DNA from: an uncultured Collinsella sp.
GTDB taxonomy: Bacteria; Actinomycetota; Coriobacteriia; Coriobacteriales; Coriobacteriaceae
DNA: 19,572 nucleotides
Direction: 5' to 3'
Assembly: GCA_900541785.1 (NCBI GenBank)
Contig: UQKY01000043.1
Coordinates: forward strand, 1-19,572
This document shows positions 7,595 to 13,807 of the stretch, in pieces (positions within the stretch are counted from its first letter, which is position 1; each line of letters opens with the position of its first letter). The position numbers and the translations under genes were made by a program. A model generated the notes under the pieces. The model was not told the DNA's origin. It searched no databases and was given only the letters and a program-made list of their open reading frames with translations.

Positions 7595-8986
7595 CTACAC
7601 CGTTAACGGCGCCGGCTCATGCGGCTCGCCGTTCAACTCAACGATGACCTGCGTCCCCACGCCCTCCTGGGACTTCACGCGCATGCCAGAATCTTCTCCG
7701 TAAAAGAAATGGATGCGCTGAAGCACGTTGAAGAGCGCCAGGCCGCAACCTCGCTTGACGGAGCCGTCGGCGGTAATGCTCTCGGGCTCCTCTCGGCGAT
7801 GCTGCTCAAACAGATGCGCGCAGACTTCTTCGCTCATCCCGATGCCGTCATCTTCGACGATGATCTCCAAGCCGTCATCGGTCTCAAAAGCCCTAACACG
7901 AATAGAAAGCGGCTCGGTCTCGCGCTGCGCATGCTTGATGCAGTTTTCGAGCAGCGGCTGCAAGATAAACGGCGGTACCAGGCTGTCGCGCACCTCAAAG
8001 TCGATGTCGACCGAAACGCGCAGACGGCCGTCGCCATACCGGGCCTGCATAAGATTGATATAACGAGTGCCCTGTTCCACCTCGTGCTCGAGCGTGGTGA
8101 GCGTATCGGAATCAGAAAGCGTCTGACGATAGTAGTTGGAAAAGTCGATCAGCAGCGATCGCGCCTTGTCGGGCTCGGTTCGAACGAGCGACACGATCGT
8201 GCTAATGGTATTGAATAGAAAATGCGGGTCGACCTGCGACTGCAAGGCGCGCAGCTCCACGCGGGCCGTAAGCTCGTCCTGGCGCTCGAGCTCAAAGCTG
8301 GCGAGCTGCGTGGAAATTAGATCGGCAAAGCCCGAGGCCAACGCCGTCTGGCGCATATCAATGCTGCTCAGGCGGGGGTAATACAGCTCGAGTGTGCCCA
8401 CGCAATGCCCGCGCACGGTAAGCGGCGCGACAATGCCGGCGCGCAGGCGGGGAAAATAACCGCCCGTCTCATTGGAGGTGTCACGCGAAAACACGCTCTG
8501 CTCGCCCGTCTCAATCACACTGAGCGTAGTCTTGAGCACGACCGGGGTGCCGGCAGGGCACTTTGCCGAGTCCTCGCCCCAGCTTGCCAACACCTGTTTG
8601 CCATCGGTAAAGCAGATGGCAGAGGCGATGGTCTCGGACAGGATGATTTTAGAGGCGCCCAGGGCCGCTTCGGGCGTAAGGCCGCGCGACGTGTAGGCGA
8701 ATATTTTTGATGCGATGGCAAGCGTACGGTCGGTTGCGCTCGATGTGAGGTCGTCGGGGACCACAAAGACATACGAGAAAAAGAAGCACAGCATGACCAG
8801 GCCGGCAATAACGACAACACCCGGAACGGGATTGGGGTTATCGGTTAAATCCCAGATAAGCAGCAGGATAAGCGCCGGAACGACAACACCGAGCAGGATT
8901 GCCTGGACCACATGCTGGGCCGTGCGAAAGACCTTGGTAGAGTTGTAGCTCTTGCCCAGAATCAGCCTGTTTAAATCCACCGTCAT
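7595..8986 (-). CDS. LytS-like sensor histidine kinase (second system)
   Basis: A 463-aa membrane histidine kinase built like the one at 1591-2934: two helices (about 26-46 and 55-76), a GAF-like region (about 85-230), then a His_kinase domain with DPHFLFNTIS (253-262; H255) and an HATPase domain with LLENCIKH (345-352), DDGIGM (379-384) and KRGCGLALFN (411-420). The canonical NPHFLFN is DPHFLFN here. It autophosphorylates on His and passes phosphate to the regulator encoded 39 bp downstream. The start is uncertain: the ATG at 8986 directly follows AAAGGGG with no spacer, whereas the in-frame GTG at 8980 has a 6-nt spacer and may be the real start. The signal is unknown. Confidence 0.92.
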   Translation of the reverse strand: MTVDLNRLILGKSYNSTKVFRTAQHVVQAILLGVVVPALILLLIWDLTDNPNPVPGVVVIAGLVMLCFFFSYVFVVPDDLTSSATDRTLAIASKIFAYTSRGLTPEAALGASKIILSETIASAICFTDGKQVLASWGEDSAKCPAGTPVVLKTTLSVIETGEQSVFSRDTSNETGGYFPRLRAGIVAPLTVRGHCVGTLELYYPRLSSIDMRQTALASGFADLISTQLASFELERQDELTARVELRALQSQVDPHFLFNTISTIVSLVRTEPDKARSLLIDFSNYYRQTLSDSDTLTTLEHEVEQGTRYINLMQARYGDGRLRVSVDIDFEVRDSLVPPFILQPLLENCIKHAQRETEPLSIRVRAFETDDGLEIIVEDDGIGMSEEVCAHLFEQHRREEPESITADGSVKRGCGLALFNVLQRIHFFYGEDSGMRVKSQEGVGTQVIVELNGEPHEPAPLTV

Positions 8987-9017
8987 CCCCTTTTATCTAT
9001 CGCACCCATAGCAATAA

Positions 9018-9039
9018 AGAGGGCCGCAAGCGACCCTCT
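9018..9039 (-). terminator. Terminator-like hairpin between amidohydrolase and second kinase genes
   Basis: Arms 9018-9026 and 9031-9039 form a 9-bp stem around a 4-nt loop, complete on the minus strand with one G-U wobble, followed by TTTATT. It lies 58 bp past the amidohydrolase stop and 31 bp before the kinase start. It most simply ends the permease-amidohydrolase transcript, but it again leaves no room for a promoter before the kinase gene. Confidence 0.65.
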
Positions 9040-9046
9040 CCATTGC

Positions 9047-9094
9047 ATTATGCAATCAAAAACTGTGTTTTACATCCAGTCGTCGATGAACGGT
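9047..9094 (-). promoter_or_regulatory. Possible promoter and LytTR-like box upstream of the second kinase
   Basis: On the minus strand a -10-like CATAAT (9052-9047) would start transcription near 9040, exactly at the beginning of the hairpin 9018-9039. Further upstream ACCGTTCAT (9094-9086) fits the general LytTR half-site pattern (W-M-M-GTT-N-R-K) and ACAGTTTTT (9066-9058) fits it with one mismatch. The spacing between them (19 bp) is longer than the usual 10-13 bp, so this is tentative. Confidence 0.25.
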
Positions 9095-9097
9095 AGT

Positions 9098-10375
9098 TTA
9101 GGCGCTGTATTTGTTGGCCTCGCCAAAGGTGCCAGCCTCGACGATCCAGCCGTCCTTCATGATGACGTCCATGTTGTCGGTGTTGAGCACGTGGATGTCG
9201 GCGGCGACGTCACCGTTGACGACCAGCAGGTCGGCGCACTTGCCGGCCTCGATGGAACCGGTCTCGTCCTCGATGTGGCACATCTTGGCACCGTTGAGGG
9301 TGGCGCAGGTGATGGTCTCGACCGGGGTGAAGCCGATCTTGTCGACGAACTCGTACATCTCCTCGATGGAGCAGGTGCCGTACGGGGTGACGAAGGAGAA
9401 GGAGTCGGAGCCGATCGTCATGACGACGCCGCGCTTCTTGGCCTCGCGCAGGCAGTCGTAGTTGCGCTGCAGCTCCTTCTCGACCAGGGTGCCCTCGTAC
9501 TTGTCGTGCAGCTCGGGGACGTAGACGGGCGGATAGGTGGCGTACCAGGTGGGCAGGAAGGCGATCGTCGGGGTGAAGAAGGTGCCCCGCTCGGCCATGA
9601 GGTCCATGGTGCGCTCATCGATATCGAAGCCGTGAATCAGCTGCTCGCAGCCAAAGCGAACGGAATCGTAGGCAGCGGCGTGGTTGTTGTAGCAGTGGCT
9701 CCACACGGGGATGCCGACCATCTTGGCCTCTTCGACCACGGCCTGGATCTCCTCAGAGCAGTAGTGCTGGTCGCGACCGGAATCCCAGCGCCAGATGCCG
9801 CCACCGGTAGCCCAGATCTTGATGGCATCGGGGTTCTCGCGCAGGCGACGACGGACGGCCTTGCGAAGATCCCAAGGACCGTCAACCTGGTCACCCCAGG
9901 GATGGGATTCCTTGTTGAGCTCCTGGGTGCAGTGGTGGGAGTCACCGTGGCCGGCAACGCGGCAGAAGCCGAGGCCGGTGGCCAGAACGCGCGGGCCCTT
10001 GAAGACGCCCTTGTCGATGCAGTCACGGATCTGGATACCAAAGCGGCCGATCTCGCAGACGGTGGTGAGGCCGTGGGTGAGGCAGTCGTAGGCCTGCTTG
10101 ACAGCGACGGCCTGCTTCTCGAGGAGCGGTTGCATGACCCAATCGGTGTCATCGTCGGTCAGGTTGCCCGAGAAGTGCAGGTGAGTGTCGATCAGGCCGG
10201 GAAGGACGGTCTTGCCGGCGGCGTCGATGACCTCAACGCCCTCGGGAAGGTCCTGCATAGCGCCGGCGTACTCGATTTTGCCGTTGTCGTCGACGAGAAC
10301 GAGGGAGTTCTCGACCGGCTCGGCGCCGGTGCCGTCGATGAGCTTGCCGCCAACGATTGCATACTTAGTGGACAT
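9098..10375 (-). CDS. Metal-dependent amidohydrolase (imidazolonepropionase/dipeptidase-like)
   Basis: A 425-aa amidohydrolase-superfamily enzyme. Metal-site residues are all present: DTHLH (63-67; H65 and H67), K186 in IKIW as the likely carboxylated lysine, H227 (WSHCYN), H248 (IHGF) and D324 (GSDSF). A small beta domain is formed by the N- and C-terminal ends, as usual. The superfamily subgroup resembles imidazolonepropionase-like and Xaa-Pro/Xaa-Arg dipeptidase-type enzymes, which hydrolyse amide bonds in amino-acid derivatives. The exact substrate is not known. The start has GGAGG 5 nt upstream. It follows an APC permease gene by 132 bp on the same strand, so the permease probably imports the substrate. 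Codons are strongly C/G-ending, which suggests high expression. It is cytoplasmic. Confidence 0.88.
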   Translation of the reverse strand: MSTKYAIVGGKLIDGTGAEPVENSLVLVDDNGKIEYAGAMQDLPEGVEVIDAAGKTVLPGLIDTHLHFSGNLTDDDTDWVMQPLLEKQAVAVKQAYDCLTHGLTTVCEIGRFGIQIRDCIDKGVFKGPRVLATGLGFCRVAGHGDSHHCTQELNKESHPWGDQVDGPWDLRKAVRRRLRENPDAIKIWATGGGIWRWDSGRDQHYCSEEIQAVVEEAKMVGIPVWSHCYNNHAAAYDSVRFGCEQLIHGFDIDERTMDLMAERGTFFTPTIAFLPTWYATYPPVYVPELHDKYEGTLVEKELQRNYDCLREAKKRGVVMTIGSDSFSFVTPYGTCSIEEMYEFVDKIGFTPVETITCATLNGAKMCHIEDETGSIEAGKCADLLVVNGDVAADIHVLNTDNMDVIMKDGWIVEAGTFGEANKYSA

Positions 10376-10458
10376 GGTTCCTCCTTATGGATCCATATAT
10401 GTGGGCGAGGCCGTGTTGGGTCGCAGCCTCACAAAGCTACCCAAGTGGTGCCGGGTTC

Positions 10459-10487
10459 GGTGCGCGGGAGAGAGGGCCCCGCGCACC
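10459..10487 (-). other. GC-rich hairpin between permease and amidohydrolase genes
   Basis: Arms 10459-10468 and 10478-10487 form a perfect 10-bp GC-rich stem around a 9-nt loop, 21 bp after the permease stop codon. No T-run follows, so it is more likely an mRNA processing or stabilising hairpin, or a weak terminator that tunes the ratio of the two gene products. Confidence 0.55.
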
Positions 10488-10507
10488 CGATCCGCCCCGG
10501 CTAGGCG

Positions 10508-11959
10508 TTACTTTTTGCGGGAATTGGTGAAAGCCATGAGGGCCAGGCCAATAGCCAACCAGCCGATCACGATGCTCCACTCCACCATGTTGAGGGAGGC
10601 GGGAGAGAACGGAATCACGAGCAGGCCGATGATGATGGCGCAGGCAGCGATAGCGAGGCCGATGCCAAACTTGCCGCCGGGCACCTCGTAGGGACGAGGC
10701 AGGTCGGGCTCGGTGAAGCGCATGCGCAGGCAGGCGAGGGCGACCATACCGCAGGAGAAGATGAAGGCGAGAGCCGACACGTTGGTCAGAGGGATGAGCA
10801 TGTTCTTGCCCAGGAACGGACCGATGACGGTGATGACGCCCAGAACGACGCAGGCGAGCTTGGGAGCACCAGACTTGGGGTCGACCTCGGCGAACTTCTC
10901 GGGCAGTTGGCCCTTGCGGCCCATGGCGAGCATGATGCGGCTCGTGGCGCCGTAGAAGGAGTTCATCGGGCCCATGGGTCCAAGCGTGGCGATGACGAGC
11001 ATGGCCAGGTACAGAAGCATGTTGATGCCCTTGAGGCAGGCAAGCGCGGGAACCGGGCTCTTAACAAACTCATGCCAGTCGAGGATGGTGCCGAACGAGT
11101 AGATGCAGACCATGTAGAAGCCGCCGGCGGCCAGCAGGGCCAGGGAGATGATCTTGCCGAACTTGTTCCAGTTGAGGCCCTCGGCTGCTTCCTCAGCCTG
11201 CTGAGGAATGGTGTCGAAACCGGCGTAGAAGAACGGGGTCAGAACCAGGACCGACACGATGCCGGCGAACAGGCTGGCGCCCTCGGTAGCGGCCTTGCCG
11301 CCGCCAGCGCCGGTGACCTGGGAGAACACGGGCATGGCATTGTCCGGCGAGCCGGTGAACAGCGAGACGCCCATGGCGAGCAACATGCCGCAGAGCAGAG
11401 CCTTGGTCAGGAAGGCCTGGAGCTTGGCGGCCGAGCTGGCACCGCGGAAGTTGAGGAAGATGACGTAGGCTGCAAAGCCGAGCGCGATCAGCGTCGGGAA
11501 CAGGTAAACGTCGGCGCCCAGGATGGTGTAGAGCTTGACGGCGCGCAGCCACTCAAGACCGGGCAGGCTGCCGAACATCTCAGACACGAGGGTCGAAATG
11601 GCGATGGCCTCCCACGGGCACAGGATACCGTTGCCCAGGGCCAAAAGCCAACCGGTGATGTAGCTCAGCGTACGACCAAAGCTACGGTCGACATACTCGA
11701 CGATGCCGCCCGAGATGGGGATAGCAGCCGTGAGCTCACCGAAAACAGCTCCGACGGGCACGAGGAAGATTGCACCCAAGAGGAATGCGATCATAGCGGG
11801 AACGGGACCGCCGCCCACGACCATCCAGTCGCCGACCTGCAGAACCCAACCGGTACCGATAATGGCACCGAAACCGATGGTGAAGAAGTTCCAGAGCGAA
11901 AGCGTTTTCTTCATACCGCCGTTATCCTCGACTGCAACTTCTGCGTTCTTGTCCGCCAT
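10508..11959 (-). CDS. APC-family amino acid permease
   Basis: A 483-aa integral membrane protein of the amino acid-polyamine-organocation (APC) family with about 12 helices. Signature segments are GFGAIIGTGW (29-38, helix 1 substrate-binding break), GELTAAIPISGGIVEYVDRSFG (74-95), NFRG (170-173) and GFDTIPQQAEEA (247-258, helix 6 region). It should import an amino acid or a related compound with protons or by exchange. The substrate cannot be read from sequence; pairing with the amidohydrolase downstream suggests an N-acyl amino acid, a dipeptide or a cyclic derivative. The ATG at 11959 has GGAGGGG upstream at good spacing; a GTG at 11998 lacks one. It is the first gene of the two-gene unit, with a 360-bp divergent region upstream. 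Confidence 0.9.
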   Translation of the reverse strand: MADKNAEVAVEDNGGMKKTLSLWNFFTIGFGAIIGTGWVLQVGDWMVVGGGPVPAMIAFLLGAIFLVPVGAVFGELTAAIPISGGIVEYVDRSFGRTLSYITGWLLALGNGILCPWEAIAISTLVSEMFGSLPGLEWLRAVKLYTILGADVYLFPTLIALGFAAYVIFLNFRGASSAAKLQAFLTKALLCGMLLAMGVSLFTGSPDNAMPVFSQVTGAGGGKAATEGASLFAGIVSVLVLTPFFYAGFDTIPQQAEEAAEGLNWNKFGKIISLALLAAGGFYMVCIYSFGTILDWHEFVKSPVPALACLKGINMLLYLAMLVIATLGPMGPMNSFYGATSRIMLAMGRKGQLPEKFAEVDPKSGAPKLACVVLGVITVIGPFLGKNMLIPLTNVSALAFIFSCGMVALACLRMRFTEPDLPRPYEVPGGKFGIGLAIAACAIIIGLLVIPFSPASLNMVEWSIVIGWLAIGLALMAFTNSRKK

Positions 11960-12319
11960 TGTTCCCCTCCTTTCCTTTTTGACGCCCCTTGACGTCACCC
12001 CTTGCGCGGTCTGTTTTGCCGCGCTCTTTTATTTCGTGGCTTTAAGATACGGCCTTGGCGCAGCACGGCCGCCCATGGCTCGACCGAAGGCCGAACTCGC
12101 ATATGAGCGGCGTCGTTTTTGGGACGAACGGCACGGTTTGCCGCTCATTGTTGCCGCCCGTCCGACGGGCGTACGCTCATCGGACGCATATAGAGATGTT
12201 TTTGAGGCCGTGTGTTTTGCGCCTTTCGTACCGTTTACCGAGCTTTTGACGCGCAGACCCATTTGTTGCACATCTTTTTTGTAGGATGGACAGGTTATAC
12301 ATGAGACAAGGCGGTACGA
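11960..12319. promoter_or_regulatory. Divergent intergenic region (permease / C39-like gene)
   Basis: This 360-bp gene-free stretch carries the start regions of the permease (minus) and the C39-like gene (plus). Visible structures are a TGACGTCA palindrome (11990-11997) next to a second TTGACG copy (11980-11985); a stem GCGCGG/CCGCGC (12004-12009 and 12019-12024) followed on the plus strand by TCTTTTATTT; and a perfect 9-bp inverted repeat ATGAGCGGC / GCCGCTCAT (12103-12111 and 12140-12148) with a smaller CGTC/GACG stem inside. GCCCGTC-C-GACGGGC lies at 12156-12170. I see no strong sigma-70 -35/-10 pair; TATACA at 12296-12301 is a weak -10 candidate for the C39-like gene. Confidence 0.5.
12004..12031 (+). 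terminator. Plus-strand terminator-like hairpin in the permease leader
   Basis: A 6-bp GC stem (GCGCGG, CCGCGC) with a 9-nt loop is followed by a T-rich tract when read on the plus strand. No plus-strand gene lies upstream, so it would only stop antisense transcription across the permease gene. On the minus strand it would be a hairpin in the permease leader without a T-run. Confidence 0.35.
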
Positions 12320-13354
12320 ATGGCATACGGATACAACGACGGTGATCAACGGCGACAAAGCGTTCGCCTTGCTGGCCGTACCACGCCTACGCCCAGAAGT
12401 GCCACGAGCAGCAATCCGCAACGCCTCCAAGAGCAACCCAGGCCTTCGTCTCGGCAGCAGGCAAGCAGAACACGGCAGAGTGGCCGTCCGAGCACGGGCA
12501 CAAGCGCGCAGCAAGATAGCCGCTTGGGCGCGCGCACTCGACAGCGTCAGGCCGAGGTTCCGCAACTGCGCCGCAACGGCGCACGTCAGCCCGGCATCCA
12601 TATCAACCGCTTCTTTTCGCATCCCCAAGGCGGACGCGACGGCAAGCCTTACCGCTCGACACCGCACGTGAATGCTCCCGCCCTGCCGGCTCGTCGACTT
12701 CGCCTCGCACTGTGCTCTATCCTCACCTGTCTGGTCTTTGTGCTTATGAGCTCCTGTATGTCCCACGGCTCGGCCGGTCTCGAACCCACCGCCGAGGACA
12801 AGCTGCTCAAGGCCCCCGTCGCGCCCGGTTATTCTTTCGCCTTTTCGACCCCGCGCTCGCAATGGCAAGCCGGCACGATGCCCCATATCTATCAAATCGA
12901 CCCCGCGTGGTCGGAGCTGCCTTACGCCGGCGGCACCATCCGCCAAAATGCCTGCGGGCCTACGTGCCTCACCATGGTCTATATCTTTAAGACGGGACGC
13001 ACCGATATGACCCCCGTCGATATGTGCGCGCTTTCCGAGGTGGGCAATTACGCCCCCACCGGTGCAACCGAATGGTCATTTATGACGAGCGGCGCGTGGC
13101 AGTTGGGACTTAACGGAACGGAGCTCCATAACGATCGCGAATCGATGACTCAGGCACTGCGTTCGGGAGCGCCCGTCATCGCCGCCGTACGGCCGGGCAC
13201 CTTTACCAACGTGGGCCACTACATTGTGCTTTACGGTGTTGACGACGCCGACCAGATTGGCGTCTACGACCCCAACTCGGCCAGCCGCAGCGCCCGCCGC
13301 TGGGGCGTCGTAGAGGTCCTTAACGAAGTCGAAGCCATGTGGGCCTACTACTAG
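12320..13354 (+). CDS. Membrane-anchored C39-like cysteine peptidase domain protein
   Basis: A 344-aa protein and the only plus-strand gene here. Residues 1-125 form a low-complexity, Arg/Gln/Ser/Thr-rich basic tail, followed by one hydrophobic helix (about 128-146). The rest (about 185-344) is a peptidase C39-like (C39_2) domain: catalytic C212 in NACGPTCL (210-217), H300 in GHYIVLYGVDD and D317 in YDPNS. The basic tail should stay inside with the domain outside. This type of domain cleaves or binds peptides at the cell surface; no peptide-export ABC partner is encoded nearby, so bacteriocin processing is unlikely. AAGGCGG lies 5 nt before the ATG. MSSC at the helix end resembles a lipobox weakly, and an internal GTG at 12667 would give a signal-peptide-like start, but it has no ribosome site. 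Confidence 0.85.
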   Translation: MAYGYNDGDQRRQSVRLAGRTTPTPRSATSSNPQRLQEQPRPSSRQQASRTRQSGRPSTGTSAQQDSRLGARTRQRQAEVPQLRRNGARQPGIHINRFFSHPQGGRDGKPYRSTPHVNAPALPARRLRLALCSILTCLVFVLMSSCMSHGSAGLEPTAEDKLLKAPVAPGYSFAFSTPRSQWQAGTMPHIYQIDPAWSELPYAGGTIRQNACGPTCLTMVYIFKTGRTDMTPVDMCALSEVGNYAPTGATEWSFMTSGAWQLGLNGTELHNDRESMTQALRSGAPVIAAVRPGTFTNVGHYIVLYGVDDADQIGVYDPNSASRSARRWGVVEVLNEVEAMWAYY

Positions 13355-13410
13355 TCATTGGGGACTCATTGGGGACAGACTTAAATGAGTGGTCGTCGGG
13401 GACAGTCTTA
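13354..13410. repeat. GGGGAC-type interspersed repeat, left part
   Basis: It starts at the stop codon of the C39-like gene. TCATTGGGGAC occurs twice in tandem (13355-13365 and 13366-13376), and GGGGACAG(A/T)CTT occurs twice about 26 bp apart. The segment 13366-13403 aligns with 19471-19508 at 31 of 38 positions, so this is a dispersed repeat. Inverted relatives of the core (GGACTGTCCCAAG at 13665-13677 and GAACGTCCCCAAGT at 13693-13706) close the other side of the island. Confidence 0.7.
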
Positions 13411-13470
13411 CGGACGCCGGCCGAGAGCAGACGAAAAGGGCCATCCCGAACTGCTTGGAACTGCCAGCAC

Positions 13471-13642
13471 GGAAAGCGCATCCTGCTTTGGGGCCCAATA
13501 GCGGGGTGCGCTTTCCGTTAGCGGCCCGTTTGGGAAACTAGGGACCGCTTTTCGACAATAATCCGGGATGCATTTTCCGATTGAGGGCCTCAAGGGAAAC
13601 CGCACCCCATGTTGGACGCTCATTCTGGGATGTGCTTTCCGC
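13471..13642. repeat. GGAAAGCGCAT / GCGCTTTCC repeat cluster
   Basis: An inverted repeat (13471-13483 with 13504-13516, 13 bp with one wobble position) is followed by two further copies of the right arm, GGGATGCATTTTCCG at 13565 and GGGATGTGCTTTCCG at 13628. The three right-arm copies start at about 13504, 13565 and 13628, so the period is 61-63 bp. Sequence between the copies is only weakly alike (a GGGAAAC occurs near the middle of the first two units). It looks like a decayed tandem or palindromic repeat element. Confidence 0.55.
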
Positions 13643-13664
13643 AGTTGATCGATGCGGCCTTTAA

Positions 13665-13706
13665 GGACTGTCCCAAGCTGCCGGCAGGAAAGGAACGTCC
13701 CCAAGT
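13665..13706. repeat. GGGGAC-type repeat, inverted right part
   Basis: Read on the minus strand this segment gives ACTTGGGGACGTTC and CTTGGGACAGTCC, the same cores as the left side of the island and the copy at 19471-19540. A 10-bp palindrome CTGCCGGCAG (13678-13687) lies between them. Confidence 0.5.
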
Positions 13707-13761
13707 GCCGGGTTTCCGCAGCCTGCAATGCTCCTCATGAACAGCCGCCTCAATAACAAAA

Positions 13762-13791
13762 GCCCCCGCGGCCGAAGCGGACCGCGGGGGC
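13762..13791 (-). terminator. Terminator after the GH1/PTS operon
   Basis: A perfect 10-bp GC stem (13762-13771 with 13782-13791) with a 10-nt loop is followed on the minus strand by TTTTGTTATT. It starts 16 bp past the GH1 stop codon and should end the whole PTS transcript. Confidence 0.85.
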
Positions 13792-13807
13792 AACAGACCT
13801 GCAAGAG

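Larger units (their letters stand above)
13355..13807. other. Gene-free repeat island of 453 bp
   Basis: No supported gene is present between the C39-like gene and the GH1 gene, which converge here. The stretch is bounded by GGGGAC-type repeats in inverted orientation (13354-13410 and 13665-13706), holds three GGGATGYGCTTTCCG-like units spaced about 62 bp apart, and ends in the GH1 terminator at 13762-13791. Short open frames in it read through the repeats and have no ribosome sites, so I do not call them. Confidence 0.6.

Noticed and set aside
9050..10504. 484-codon plus-strand frame opposite the amidohydrolase
   Set aside because: The product is a Val/Gly/Asp-rich artefact of high-GC antisense coding; the minus strand encodes a complete amidohydrolase with all metal ligands.
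12029..12946. Long open frame on the minus strand opposite the C39-like gene and its promoter region
   Set aside because: The translation is low-complexity, Arg/Ala-rich and has no recognisable domain or ribosome site. The plus-strand frame has a clear domain with a catalytic triad, so this is its shadow.
13339..13728. Small open frames in the repeat island
   Set aside because: They consist of repeat sequence, lack ribosome sites and have no protein-like character.
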